NCBI RefSeq assembly: GCF_900129585.1
Contig: NZ_FQWF01000014.1
Location: 1-64,000, forward strand
Length of the DNA: 64,000 nt
Reading direction: 5' to 3'
From: Flavobacterium micromati
GTDB taxonomy: Bacteria; Bacteroidota; Bacteroidia; Flavobacteriales; Flavobacteriaceae
Shown in pieces: positions 35,911 to 46,207 of the stretch (positions are counted from its first letter, which is position 1; every line of letters starts with the position of its first letter). Under the pieces are notes generated by a model, which was not told where the DNA came from, ran no database searches, and was given only the letters and a program-made list of their open reading frames with translations. A program made the position numbers and the translations under genes.

Positions 35911-36777
35911 TCATTCGTATAAATAAGTAGTTTCTGTTTTTACAATGCCATTTTCTTCTACAAGGGAACTGGAAACTGGGAAATTTAAAGTATTGTATTT
36001 AAACTTTCTGCTCGTACCAATTGCTGTGGTTGAAGTAGAGTTAAAATTAAGTTTATTATTATTCGAAATTGACTCTAGATCAAACTCTTCTTCATGAAAT
36101 GAAATTATTGGAACAATGACTTTGTAATGTTGACCAAACGTGTTTTGAGCTATTAATAGTTCGACCGAATTTTTATCATCAAAACTATAATTCTTAAGCG
36201 CTTTATCGCCAATTAATCCTTTGTGACGAACGATATTATCTTTATAATAACCATATTCTATTTTGTTCACTATTTGCTGGTTCCTATCTCTGCTCGCGCG
36301 CCTTACAACCATACCATTCTCTACAACGTATTCAATATCGTCAATAAAAGTTTGCTGAATATTGCTTTTTTTAGTTATTGCTCTAACTCTTGATCCTTCG
36401 TAAGTTATAATTACCGTTTTAACTACCATTTCTCCACCTTCTTCGTATTTTTTAGTGAACTTTACTAATTGCCCATCCTTATTATACAAGTAATTAATAA
36501 CCTCTTTCCAGTTACTTCCTTGTTTTTCTTTGACGGTCATATCCAGTAATTCTTTCGGATTGTAAAAAAAACTTTGAATTACATCAGATGTTTGAATAGA
36601 AAGCAACTTGCCATCCTTGAACAGTAGAGTTTTGTTTGTGATTTCACCACTTTTTAAGTTGCGAAAATTAGTTTTAGCACTAATAATTTGCTTTAATTTA
36701 ACTGAATTTCCTGAGTCTTGACTGTACGTCAAAAAGGAGAAGGCCATTATGAAAATGGCAATAGAGTAGGTTTTCAT
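35911..36777 (-). CDS. secreted protein with YD-repeat-like strands, unknown function
   Basis: 288 residues with a signal peptide (KTYSIAIFIMAFSFLTYSQ). The mature protein repeats beta strands of the type NYLYNKDGQLVKFTKKYEEG, IEYVVENGMVVRRASRDRNQ and IEYGYYKDNIVRHK, like YD/RHS-type repeats in short Bacteroidetes secreted proteins. The C-terminus FKYNTLNFPVSSSLVEENG, ETTYLYE continues the pattern. Function unknown. Confidence 0.7.
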   Translation of the reverse strand: MKTYSIAIFIMAFSFLTYSQDSGNSVKLKQIISAKTNFRNLKSGEITNKTLLFKDGKLLSIQTSDVIQSFFYNPKELLDMTVKEKQGSNWKEVINYLYNKDGQLVKFTKKYEEGGEMVVKTVIITYEGSRVRAITKKSNIQQTFIDDIEYVVENGMVVRRASRDRNQQIVNKIEYGYYKDNIVRHKGLIGDKALKNYSFDDKNSVELLIAQNTFGQHYKVIVPIISFHEEEFDLESISNNNKLNFNSTSTTAIGTSRKFKYNTLNFPVSSSLVEENGIVKTETTYLYE

Positions 36778-36893
36778 TTTGGTTTATGTATTGATTTGGG
36801 ACTGCCAAAGTACAAAAACTATTTACAGCATCTAATTTTTGAAATATAATTTGAATTAAATTTTTCCCGTTGTAGATTAGTTTAAATCCAAAA

Positions 36894-36934
36894 AAAAGAG
36901 TTCATCTTAAAACACAGATGACTCTTTTCTTTTT
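36894..36934. terminator. terminator between FKBP and the secreted protein genes
   Basis: AAAAGAGTTCATCT pairs with AGATGACTCTTTT with one mismatch and is flanked by A and T runs. It lies upstream of the secreted-protein gene's neighbour on the minus strand, about 40 bases after the FKBP stop. Confidence 0.75.
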
Positions 36935-36974
36935 TAATTTCTTTGGCTTTTCTCTAATTCTAAAGCAAAACTTA

Positions 36975-37430
36975 TTAATTCACCGAAATAAGATTTATTT
37001 CAAATATCAAAACTGATCCGCCTGGAATTCCATTGCGATTGCTATTTCCATAGCCCAAGTGAGCAGGTACCAGTAAAATACCATTCCCTCCAGTTCTAAA
37101 ATAAGTAATTCCTTCTGTCCAACCCTTGATTACTTGTTGCAAGTTGAACGTTATTCCAGCGGCTGGACTTTGATCAAATACTTGACCATTAGTGTAATAT
37201 CCTTTGTAAGCAACTCTCACATTGGAATTTGCGTTAGGCTGCGTGCCTGTACCTTGTTGATTGATCACATAATACAAACCTGTATCACTTTTTTGAGCGT
37301 TCAAGTTGTTCTTAGCAATATAATCTGTAATTTCTGTTTCGTTTCTGGCAACAAAGTTTTCTTCTTCTTGTTTGTCCTTTGAGCAAGAGATAAAAACCGT
37401 AAATAGTATTGCAATTAAGGTGTATTTCAT
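36975..37430 (-). CDS. FKBP-type peptidyl-prolyl isomerase, lipoprotein
   Basis: 151 residues; lipobox FISC at the end of the signal peptide. The FKBP domain covers about residues 60-150: VRVAYKGYYTNGQVFDQS, QQVIKGWTEGITYF, GGNGILLVPAHLGYGNS and GGSVLIFEINL. It catalyses proline isomerisation in exported proteins at the inner face of the outer membrane. Related to but not clearly the gliding protein GldI. Confidence 0.92.
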   Translation of the reverse strand: MKYTLIAILFTVFISCSKDKQEEENFVARNETEITDYIAKNNLNAQKSDTGLYYVINQQGTGTQPNANSNVRVAYKGYYTNGQVFDQSPAAGITFNLQQVIKGWTEGITYFRTGGNGILLVPAHLGYGNSNRNGIPGGSVLIFEINLISVN

Positions 37431-37635
37431 GATTGTTTTTTTAATTTTTTGTTGGACAAATATAATAAAATTTATAGTTTAATTTTCCAGAATATAACTG
37501 ACTCATTATTCCTGTAAAGTCTTACATCTCAAGTTCTAAGTTAAACATAAACGGGGAGAACCTAAATAAACTAATTAATAATTTTGGAATAATACTTTTG
37601 ATACATATTCTTGTTATCAGTTTGAATTTTTTAGT

Positions 37636-38808
37636 TTATTTATTGTTGACATTCACTTTGATAAAAAAATAAAAGATTACACCGATAGTCCCAACGCCAG
37701 TAATAATAAATGTTGCATTCGCACTAAAATTATACCATATTAAACCTGCCATTGAACTAGCTAGCATCGTGCAAATACTTTGAAATGCGGTAAAAGTGCC
37801 AATGGCTGTTGCAGTATCTTTCTTGTCACTTATATTACTTATCCAAGCTTTTGAGATGCCTTCGGTTGCTGATGCGTATACTCCATAAAGAAAGAACAGT
37901 CCAAAATATAAGTATAGGTTAGTATTAAATGCCATACCAAAATAAACGATTGAAAAAATGACTAACCCGATTAAGAACATTTTTTTCATTCCAATTTTGT
38001 CAGCAATTCGTCCAAGAGGATACGCAAATAGTGCATAAATAAGGTTGTAAAAAATATAAACTCCAATAATCATTGTGTCGCTAATTCCGGATTGTTTCAA
38101 TTTTAATAATAAAAAAACATCCGAACTATTAAATAGCGTAAAAAGTAATAATCCAATAACTAATTTTCGATATAAAATCGGGCTTTCTTTCCAGTAGTTC
38201 AAAAATGAAAAAAAAGATGTTTTTGGTTTGTCGGTGCTTACTTCTCTTTGTTTTTCTTTAATTAATAACGTAGCTATTACTGCAAGAACACCAGGGATAA
38301 ATGCGATTAAAAATAATGTTTTATAATCTGTTGGATAATAATAGAGATAAATCAGCGCCATTGCTGGGCCAATCACTGCTCCTAATGTATCCATCGAACG
38401 GTGAAAACCAAATATTTCCCCTTTGGTTTTGGCAGTTGCTTCGTCGGAAAGCATGGCATCTCTCGCGCCTGTTCTAACTCCTTTACCGATTCTATCAATT
38501 GTTCGCGCAAAGAATATCCAAAGTGGAAAAACAAATAGCGCCATCATAGGTTTTGAAATGGCACTCAAGCCGTAACCGATTTGAACAAAAGGAAGGCGTT
38601 TTCCTAAATTATCTGATTTTTTTCCAAAGTATCCTTTGCTTAAACCAGCTATAGCTTCGGCAAATCCCTCTAAAACTCCAATCAGCACAATTGAAAATCC
38701 AATACTTTTTAGATAAATGGGCATTATGGGATAGAGCATTTCACTTGCTGTATCTGTTAATAAACTCACTAATGATAATATCCAAACGGTTCGGGTTATG
38801 TATTTCAT
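37636..38808 (-). CDS. MFS transporter
   Basis: 390 residues from the ATG at 38808; a GTG two codons earlier is less likely. Twelve hydrophobic helices; the first loop contains the MFS motif in the form GYFGKKSDNLGKRLPF, and RTIDRIGKGVRTGARDAML is a strongly conserved loop of a group of Bacteroidetes and archaeal MFS exporters. The second half has PLGRIADKIGMKK as the repeated motif. Substrate unknown. Confidence 0.9.
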   Translation of the reverse strand: MKYITRTVWILSLVSLLTDTASEMLYPIMPIYLKSIGFSIVLIGVLEGFAEAIAGLSKGYFGKKSDNLGKRLPFVQIGYGLSAISKPMMALFVFPLWIFFARTIDRIGKGVRTGARDAMLSDEATAKTKGEIFGFHRSMDTLGAVIGPAMALIYLYYYPTDYKTLFLIAFIPGVLAVIATLLIKEKQREVSTDKPKTSFFSFLNYWKESPILYRKLVIGLLLFTLFNSSDVFLLLKLKQSGISDTMIIGVYIFYNLIYALFAYPLGRIADKIGMKKMFLIGLVIFSIVYFGMAFNTNLYLYFGLFFLYGVYASATEGISKAWISNISDKKDTATAIGTFTAFQSICTMLASSMAGLIWYNFSANATFIITGVGTIGVIFYFFIKVNVNNK

Positions 38809-39063
38809 AATCACAGTTTGATTTTCAGTCCCAAATTAACAATAACCCCATCTGTGGGTGCATAAATATTTCTGAAGGTTGAATTGGTGATTGTTCCTGT
38901 ATAAATAGTATCCCAGTGTCTTTGCAAAGTACAATCAATAATAAAGTAAATTTAGATAACTATTTTTTAGAAATGATTCTCCATTATTTTAATTTAGCGC
39001 GCTGACTAAAAATTCCCATATCAGATATTAAAGCATGAATTAAATTTTTGAGAATTATAACAA

Positions 39064-40419
39064 TTACTTATCTCCAAAAATCTGAACGTCATCTATTTGA
39101 AATCCTCCGTCCAAAGCTCTATTTCGTCCTGAACCTATATATTTAAAAGCGATATTGATTGTGCCGATATACGAGGACAAATCTACTGCGCCACTTCCTA
39201 TAAATTGGTTATCAGGCGTAGCTTGATTTGGTAAGTTTACCGCTAAACGGGTCCACGTTGCGGCCGTTATATTCAGACCGTTAAAATTAGTAGAAACGTA
39301 AACTTCCAGCGCATTTAATGGGGAATCAACATCTAAACCATTTTGTGCCGCTCTAAAAGTTAGAATTTCTTTAGTATGAACGTCCATATTAATTTTTGGT
39401 GAAATCAGCCATGCCACGTTTGTGAGTACTCTAGTGCCTGAAATATAAAATTCAGCATAACTGTTCCCAGCGTACGCACCACCTCGCCAAGCAATTGATC
39501 CACTTTGAATAATATTAGCCCAACCTGCTAAACTCACATTCGACCTATCTACAACGGTTTTAAAATCTTGGGAAAAGAAAGGTATTGCTCTTTTTCCTGT
39601 CATCGCAACATCTTTTTCTGATCGAGGCAACAGCTGATAATCATCTCCAAATTTGGTCAAAACACCCCGTACTTTTCCGCTTCCATCAGGAACGATCTTA
39701 GTGGCGAAATCAGAAAAACTGCTGGTTCTAAAATAGATTTGATTGCCCGACTTGTCAATTAAACCCCAGTTTGTAGCACCACCTGTATTATTAACTTCTT
39801 CAAAATAACGCCGGCCAATTGCCTCTTCTGAAAATTGAACATCAGACAATTCTACTAACGTATTTAAATTAGAGTCGTTTAACAAATCAGACATTGTCAA
39901 AGACCGAACTAAATCTTCCTCTTTTAAAGTGGTGCAAGAAGCGTTCAAAATCTTTTTATAATCATTTTGCGAAAGTCGGCCCACTCCTCCTTGATTGTTG
40001 GAATTTACAAATATATTACCTATTCGCATTCCGCCAAACGAGAGATCGGTATATTGATTTTTTAACTTTATATACACTTTATTACCTATTCTAAAATCAA
40101 TATAAAGGTTTGTCGCATCCACAGGAACACTAAATCCAATGGCAGGAGTTGTGGCTGTCGCCAAGGTTTGAAAAGAAATTGACTTAAAAAAGTTTCCTCC
40201 CTCATCGCTAGAAACAACATAAGCTTCAATAATATCGTCGAATTTATATTGGGTAACAACATCATTTGTAATAGCGCGAATCTCACTAACCTTTTTATTT
40301 GTTAGCAAATCAGGTTGTGTGCAAACTAGTTTTGGAGCAGCAACGTCATCGCTCACACAACTGTAACAAACAAATATAATTACTATCAATAAGCAGACTT
40401 TATAAAGTGTTGATTTCAT
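39064..40419 (-). CDS. DUF5689 lipoprotein with C-terminal jellyroll (choice-of-anchor J-like) domain
   Basis: 451 residues from the ATG at 40419; a start eight codons earlier would overlap the receptor gene. Lipobox CYSC. The N-terminal half (EAYVVSSDEGGNFFKSISFQ, IGNKVYIKLKNQYTDLSFGG) is the DUF5689 OB-like domain; the C-terminal half (PFFSQDFKTV, AEFYISGTRVLTNVAWLISP, DGGFQIDDVQIFGDK) is a carbohydrate-binding-like jellyroll. It starts ten bases after the TonB receptor stop, so it is probably the receptor's surface partner. Confidence 0.88.
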   Translation of the reverse strand: MKSTLYKVCLLIVIIFVCYSCVSDDVAAPKLVCTQPDLLTNKKVSEIRAITNDVVTQYKFDDIIEAYVVSSDEGGNFFKSISFQTLATATTPAIGFSVPVDATNLYIDFRIGNKVYIKLKNQYTDLSFGGMRIGNIFVNSNNQGGVGRLSQNDYKKILNASCTTLKEEDLVRSLTMSDLLNDSNLNTLVELSDVQFSEEAIGRRYFEEVNNTGGATNWGLIDKSGNQIYFRTSSFSDFATKIVPDGSGKVRGVLTKFGDDYQLLPRSEKDVAMTGKRAIPFFSQDFKTVVDRSNVSLAGWANIIQSGSIAWRGGAYAGNSYAEFYISGTRVLTNVAWLISPKINMDVHTKEILTFRAAQNGLDVDSPLNALEVYVSTNFNGLNITAATWTRLAVNLPNQATPDNQFIGSGAVDLSSYIGTINIAFKYIGSGRNRALDGGFQIDDVQIFGDK

Positions 40420-40429
40420 AAGCGTTAAT

Positions 40430-43267
40430 TTAAAAATTGACATAAAGATTTACAAAATAGGTTCTTCCATATCCATAAAAATATTTATTCCCAAAAGAAG
40501 GCGTACCGCTGGAAACATCTTGATCCCGTTCTCTGAAATTAGCGTTTCTAGCTTGTTCATAACCTCCTGTTTTATAAGATAGATTGAGCACATTATTGAT
40601 GCTGGCAAAAATCCCAACGTTTTTCCCGTAAATGATCCACGATTTCCCACCTACAAAATTCAGTAATAAAGCGGGATCAAATTTTTCTTGTTTTAACAAT
40701 TCAGTTGCCCGTTCAACTGTCGCTTCTGGAAAATTGAAACCGCTCGCTGGATTTCTAAAAAATATATCAGTTCGTGCCACTGGAGAAACATCAATATAAC
40801 TGTTTGTGAGATAATTTATATTAGCGCTAATCCACCAATATTTAGGATCTCTATATTCTAATCCAACCGAATAAGCGCGCTGTGGTATGCCTGCTTGCTT
40901 GTAATTGCGGAGTGCTGCGGTTCCAAAATCAAAAATTGGACTTGTATTTTCTACAGATGCACGTGCATCATTTGTCAATTTTACATTTGGATTACTAGCG
41001 TAAGTGTAATGCCCTAAAGCAGCTGAAAAAGTTGTTTTAAGTGTTGCGGTCAATTGATATTCTGCACTTATTTCGGCGCCTATATTTTTCTTGTCCAATT
41101 GGGTCATTGTTTGACTTACAAAAGCATCGGTATTTAAAAATCCGGCACCATCATCAAAAATGCCTTCTGCGTAAAAAAAAGATATTTGAGAGGCATTTTT
41201 TATTAACGAATAGTAGGTTGTGAATCGGGCTTTAATTTTTGGAGATCGATAAATATAACTTGCATCTAGACTGCTAATGGTCTCGCTTTGTAAATCGTCA
41301 ACAACCGTATTGTTTAAACGAGAATTGGGGAAAGTATTTCGCAGTGAAGGTGCTTTACTCAAGCGAGCCGCATTAAATGTTACCAATTGCTTTCCAGAAA
41401 TTTTTAAATTTAACCCACCTTTGAATCCAAAATTTTCGAATTGCACTTTTTTGCTTTTTCCAAAGGAGCTAGTTTCATAAATTCCATTTTTGTAAAGTCC
41501 TTCTCTTTGATATAAGCTACTTGAAAATTGTTGAGCGAGATAGAAATCCACTTTTTTATAGGTGAATTTAAACTGGGTGAACGCATTCATCGTGGTGGCT
41601 AAAAAATTATAATTGTATCCATAATTATCTCCCACAACTACTTGACGATCTGGATTATTTAAATCAGATTGTGATTGTCGTCCACTGTAAAACGGATCAA
41701 TATCATCAAAATAAGAACCGCCAAGTAAATCCAGTAAATGTTGAGAATTATGCGATCTTAATTTTTTAAACGAAGCGGCGGCGTTCAAAGTAATATTTTC
41801 TGATAAATGTGACATTAAAGTAGTTGTCAATATTGCCGTTTGATCTTTAACTATATCTTCGTATAAAACATATTTACTTTTTGAAGGTTCGTAACCTGTT
41901 ATGATTCCGTTTGAATTTAAAATAGGACTTTGATTGGCTCGATAAATAGCGGTCCAATCTATTTGTGAATTACTTAAAAAGGAATCCCTGCTTTTAGCTG
42001 CATTCTCAAAATCAGGAGTAAACGCTCCCGAAAATTCGCCGTTATCTCTGGCATACAAAGAGGTATAAAAACTAGGCAGTGATCGGTAATAGGTCGGATC
42101 TGGACTATTAGCGTTTTGAAAATCGATATTGCTATTGGCTATTTTTCCAAATTGATAAGTCGCACTTGTATTCAAGTTTGTTTTTTCATTGATTTTGAAG
42201 AAATGATTGAGCATAATTGTGGGCATTTCTATCGTTTTTACACGCGCATTTCTTTTTTTACCATCCTGAAAACCCCAGTAGGAATTGTATTTTACATTGG
42301 TCAATTGGGTAACTTCATCTGTATTTGGCGAGTTTTTAGCTCTGGAATTTGGTGTGTATAGCGCTGTAAGATTTAAGGAATGATGGTCATTTAATTTTTT
42401 TTCGAGGCTAATAAAAAAAGAGGTCGCATCATAGTTAGTTCCTTCAAAATAGCCTTCTTGAGCCCAGCGTTTCCCACCTGATACTACAAAAGCCCAGCCA
42501 CTTGCATTCATTCCTGAGGCGTGAGTAGCCATAGTACGCCAATCGTAATTAGTATTTGTTCCTGAAAATGTGATACGGGAACCAGGTCTATAAATTGAGG
42601 CTCGCGTGTTTATTTCTTGCGTTCCTAAAATACCGCCAAAATTGTAATCAGAAGGAGCGGTTCCTAACGTAAATTCTTGATTGCGAAGCGCATCATTGAG
42701 TCCGCCCCATTCGCCCCATTGCGGTCTGCCGTCATAAATTTTGTTCATGGTTACGCCATTAATCATCATGGTAGAATATTCACTATCTAAACCTCGAACT
42801 CTAAAACGGGCTTGCCCCCAGTTGAAAGCAGCGGCTTGTAAAAAAGCATCACGCGTGGCTTGCAAAAGTCCCGAAGTGCTCTCGGAACTACTATTTTGAT
42901 CGCTAAAATCACTTTCAATTAGGGTTACAATACTGCTTTGCAATTCAAATGATTGATCTTCCTCGAGTAATATTATGCCCAAATCTAGTTTTTGCCCCGC
43001 AATTATTGCTATGGGATATAATGCATCTTTATAACCTTGACTGCGAACTTGAAGTAATAAATCACCAGATGGAACAGGATCAAAATTAAATTCGCCATTT
43101 GGTTTTGTGAGTTGCATTGCCGTTGAATTCTGGATACTAATAATTACAAAACCTAATGGATTTTGTGTCTTTGAATCTATTACTTTGCCGTAAAAACCGC
43201 CATTGTTTTGTGCAAATGCGCTTCCTATTTTAATGACAAAAAAAACTGCAACGTAATATTTAATCAT
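40430..43267 (-). CDS. TonB-dependent outer-membrane receptor with N-terminal carboxypeptidase-like domain
   Basis: 945 residues. Signal peptide ending at SAFAQ; a carboxypeptidase-regulatory beta-sandwich (FYGKVIDSKTQNPLGFVIIS, residues 25-100); a plug domain with RFRVRGLDSEYSTMMINGVT; then a 22-strand barrel ending in TYFVNLYVNF with a terminal Phe. It is not an SusC of the classical type and no SusD gene is next to it; the DUF5689 lipoprotein takes that position. Cargo unknown (peptide, siderophore or glycan). Confidence 0.93.
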   Translation of the reverse strand: MIKYYVAVFFVIKIGSAFAQNNGGFYGKVIDSKTQNPLGFVIISIQNSTAMQLTKPNGEFNFDPVPSGDLLLQVRSQGYKDALYPIAIIAGQKLDLGIILLEEDQSFELQSSIVTLIESDFSDQNSSSESTSGLLQATRDAFLQAAAFNWGQARFRVRGLDSEYSTMMINGVTMNKIYDGRPQWGEWGGLNDALRNQEFTLGTAPSDYNFGGILGTQEINTRASIYRPGSRITFSGTNTNYDWRTMATHASGMNASGWAFVVSGGKRWAQEGYFEGTNYDATSFFISLEKKLNDHHSLNLTALYTPNSRAKNSPNTDEVTQLTNVKYNSYWGFQDGKKRNARVKTIEMPTIMLNHFFKINEKTNLNTSATYQFGKIANSNIDFQNANSPDPTYYRSLPSFYTSLYARDNGEFSGAFTPDFENAAKSRDSFLSNSQIDWTAIYRANQSPILNSNGIITGYEPSKSKYVLYEDIVKDQTAILTTTLMSHLSENITLNAAASFKKLRSHNSQHLLDLLGGSYFDDIDPFYSGRQSQSDLNNPDRQVVVGDNYGYNYNFLATTMNAFTQFKFTYKKVDFYLAQQFSSSLYQREGLYKNGIYETSSFGKSKKVQFENFGFKGGLNLKISGKQLVTFNAARLSKAPSLRNTFPNSRLNNTVVDDLQSETISSLDASYIYRSPKIKARFTTYYSLIKNASQISFFYAEGIFDDGAGFLNTDAFVSQTMTQLDKKNIGAEISAEYQLTATLKTTFSAALGHYTYASNPNVKLTNDARASVENTSPIFDFGTAALRNYKQAGIPQRAYSVGLEYRDPKYWWISANINYLTNSYIDVSPVARTDIFFRNPASGFNFPEATVERATELLKQEKFDPALLLNFVGGKSWIIYGKNVGIFASINNVLNLSYKTGGYEQARNANFRERDQDVSSGTPSFGNKYFYGYGRTYFVNLYVNF

Positions 43268-43753
43268 ACATTTTTGCTGCTATTAATTGATAAAACTACT
43301 GAGTTATGAGTGAGATGTTTTTTTTTTAATTACCAATGCGCAGTTCAACGTATACAATTTCTTGATAAGTTGAACTGATAACATGGCAAGCGTATCCTTA
43401 AATAGAATAACAGCTTTAAAATGATTAAAAAATGAATTTTGGAAAAGTGGTATATACTTTCGGGATTTTGTGCTAATAAATGTGGTATTTACTATTTAGC
43501 ACAAAAATCTAAACGCCTTGTCATATATATTTGAGGATAAAAGTAAGACAAAAAATTGTTAAATAGCTGATTTTCAGATAAAAAAAATAAAGAAGTATTT
43601 TTAATTGAATTTTTAGTAATCGATCTTGAAAAAAACATACGTTTAACTTAGCCCCGGTAGAAGCAAGTATCCCGCGCTTTTTATGCGTGGATACTGCGGA
43701 TGACGGGACAAAAAGTGTTTTGAAAACGAATTCTCTGCTGCTAATAATAAAAA
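43268..43753. other. intergenic region upstream of the TonB receptor with an inverted repeat
   Basis: CAGTTCAAC (43341-43349) and GTTGAACTG (43369-43377) form a perfect 9-bp inverted repeat about 75 bases upstream of the receptor start, placed for a regulator site or leader hairpin. Near 43655-43712, GTATCCCGCGC and GCGTGGATAC form a hairpin followed by GATGACGGGAC, a second REP-like element. Nothing else is evident. Confidence 0.5.
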
Positions 43754-44965
43754 TTATGCAATTGCTTTTATCCTGCTGACCATGATAGTAATTAGGATTC
43801 CAAAAACACCAATGAATGCAAAAGAAAATCGAAGACTTGAGAACTCTGCTATGTATCCAATTACCGGCGGACCCAGTAAAAATCCTAAAAAACTAACGCT
43901 TGAAACTGTAGTAAGAGCTACGCTAGGCGAAACAGTTTTATTTTTTCCTGCAATGCTGTAAACGGTGGGTACAACGGTTGAAACGCCAAGACCTACAAAC
44001 ATAAATGCGATCGTGGCTGGAATAATATAAGGGAAGATCACAGCTGTAAAAAGGCCAAGAGAGATCATAATTCCGCTAATTTGTAAAACTGTTTTTCTCC
44101 CAAATTTTAGGATCAGGCTGTCGCCAATGAACCTACCGCTGGCCATTGTAATCATAAATGAAGTGTATCCTAAAATTACTAATGGTCCAGGTGCTTTTAT
44201 GACATCTTTGAAATAAATTCCGCTCCAGTCAAACATTACACCTTCACTGGCCATGCAGCAAAATGCAATAACTCCGAGCCAGATAAGTGCGCTATCAGGT
44301 TTAGTAAACATTTTTTTCTTCTCTATTTCGATCTTTTCTTTGGCAACAATTAAAAATTTATAGTTGAAAGCGATAAGCAATAATACGATTGCACCAATAA
44401 TTAAGAAATGAATGTATGGCGTGAGTTTAAAAGCCAACATCGCTAATCCTACGAGCGCTCCGGTGAATCCCGCAAAACTCCACATTCCATGAAACGAGGA
44501 CATGATTGTTTTCTTGAATAAGACTTCTGTGTAAACTCCTTGAGTGTTTACGGCGATATTAGCTAAATTTCCAAATATTCCAAAAACAAATAGTCCCAAA
44601 GATAATTGCCAAGATTGAGCCGCTAAGCCAATATTTGTTAAGCTAAAAACATAAAAAAATAATGAAAAAACCAACATGCGGTGGCTACCAAAACGGCTAA
44701 CTAACTTTCCTGAAAACGGCATAATTACCAGTTGTCCTAATGGCAAGGCAAATAATATGGTTCCTAAATCGCCTTCACTAAGTTGTAAAGTTGTCTTGAT
44801 ATCAGGAATTCTACTGGCCCAAGTTGCAAAACACAAACCCATTGCAAAATAAAACGCGGAGACTGCCCAACGTATTCGCCGTAAATACGAGATTTTTGCG
44901 GTAGTAAAGGATTTCTTGATTTTACCTTTGTTTCGTAACCTTCCTAAAAAATTTAAATCTATCAA
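43754..44965 (-). CDS. MFS transporter, YbjJ-like
   Basis: 403 residues with twelve helices. The first helix region AVSAFYFAMGLCFATWASRI followed by PDIKTTLQLSEGDLGTILF is the signature of the YbjJ/fucose-permease-like MFS group; FSGKLVSRFGSHRML is the loop 2-3 motif and FIGDSLILKFGRKT its repeat. The substrate is unknown, sugars or related compounds being common in the group. A basic N-terminal extension of about 30 residues precedes helix 1. Confidence 0.9.
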   Translation of the reverse strand: MIDLNFLGRLRNKGKIKKSFTTAKISYLRRIRWAVSAFYFAMGLCFATWASRIPDIKTTLQLSEGDLGTILFALPLGQLVIMPFSGKLVSRFGSHRMLVFSLFFYVFSLTNIGLAAQSWQLSLGLFVFGIFGNLANIAVNTQGVYTEVLFKKTIMSSFHGMWSFAGFTGALVGLAMLAFKLTPYIHFLIIGAIVLLLIAFNYKFLIVAKEKIEIEKKKMFTKPDSALIWLGVIAFCCMASEGVMFDWSGIYFKDVIKAPGPLVILGYTSFMITMASGRFIGDSLILKFGRKTVLQISGIMISLGLFTAVIFPYIIPATIAFMFVGLGVSTVVPTVYSIAGKNKTVSPSVALTTVSSVSFLGFLLGPPVIGYIAEFSSLRFSFAFIGVFGILITIMVSRIKAIA

Positions 44966-45143
44966 AATGATTTATTTTAGCTTATAATGGGACAAAACTA
45001 CGAAAAGGAATTGTTTACTGATTCATTGTAACAATGGTGGAGATAAATACATCGTTATTGTTTATAAAAATATTTAATTATAGCTGGAAAATCGCTCCAC
45101 AAATTTTATTTTTTTCTAAAAATTTACAGCTCGACTGTTCACT

Positions 45144-46184
45144 TTATAAATCAATTGCCTTTTTTTGAGCACTACTTTGTATTGCTGCTTCAATAATTTG
45201 CATTACACGCACGCCATCTAAGGCAGTAACAGGTTCCACAGTGTTATTAATGATTGAATGATAAACGCCGTCAAAAAAATCATAATAATTCCCTTGTAGT
45301 GTTGGAATCAATTTTTTTATGATCTCGCCCTTAATTTCCGTGTGTAATAACCCTTGATTTTCGATCGATTCAGTTCCCCAAGTATCGAAATTTGGTTTTT
45401 TACCTAATTTCAATTCGTCTTCTTGAACATCGCCATGTGGTTTTAAGAATGATCCTTTTTTACCGTGAATCACGTAAGATGGATTTGCTTCTCGAACAAA
45501 AAATCCTGCTTTTAATCGAACGCGAAAATCCGGATAATACAATAGAATATCAAAATAATCATCTACCAAGGAATGTTCTCGAGTGATGCGAATATCTGCA
45601 AAAACTGATTTTGGCATACCAAATAAACAAAGGGCCTGATCAATAATGTGTGGGCCCAAATCCTTTAAAATCCCCGCTCCAGAATTAGCAGTTTCCTTAT
45701 GTAGCTTAGGACTCAAAACAGGATTATATCTATCAAAATGAATTTCGGCTTCTACGATTTCGCCCAGCAATTCTTGAGACAGAATTTTTTGAACGGTTTT
45801 AAAATCGCTATCCCATCGTCGGTTTTGAAACACCGCAAGTTTTACCCCTTTTTCATTGGCAATAGCCGCTAATTCCTGCGCTTGGGCAACGGTTGTTGTA
45901 AAGGCTTTTTCAACAATGGCATTTTTGCCTGCAAGTAAAACTTTCTTGGCATACTCATAGTGCGTTTCAACTGGTGTATTTACAATCACTAAATCGACAT
46001 CATCTTCGAGTAATTCCTCTATGGTGGAATAGCTTTTCACTGCTGGAAAATCATTCTGAATTAATTTCTTTGTTCGTTCCCAAGCGCCAACCATTTCAAA
46101 ACCGGGATGGAAATGGAGAAAAGGCGCATGAAAGACTTTGCCTGACATTCCATAAGAGAGTAGAGCTGTTTTTATTTTTTGCAT
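45144..46184 (-). CDS. Gfo/Idh/MocA-family oxidoreductase (second)
   Basis: 346 residues. LLSYGMSGKVFHAPFLHFHP is the atypical dinucleotide-binding start of the YdgJ/YhhX subgroup; AIVEKAFTTT contains the catalytic Lys of the EKP-type motif; LKDLGPHIIDQAL holds the active-site Asp and His. The C-terminal alpha/beta domain has SYVIHGKKGSFLKP. Probably a sugar dehydrogenase. Confidence 0.92.
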   Translation of the reverse strand: MQKIKTALLSYGMSGKVFHAPFLHFHPGFEMVGAWERTKKLIQNDFPAVKSYSTIEELLEDDVDLVIVNTPVETHYEYAKKVLLAGKNAIVEKAFTTTVAQAQELAAIANEKGVKLAVFQNRRWDSDFKTVQKILSQELLGEIVEAEIHFDRYNPVLSPKLHKETANSGAGILKDLGPHIIDQALCLFGMPKSVFADIRITREHSLVDDYFDILLYYPDFRVRLKAGFFVREANPSYVIHGKKGSFLKPHGDVQEDELKLGKKPNFDTWGTESIENQGLLHTEIKGEIIKKLIPTLQGNYYDFFDGVYHSIINNTVEPVTALDGVRVMQIIEAAIQSSAQKKAIDL

Positions 46185-46207
46185 GACAACTTACTTATAA
46201 TTGATAG

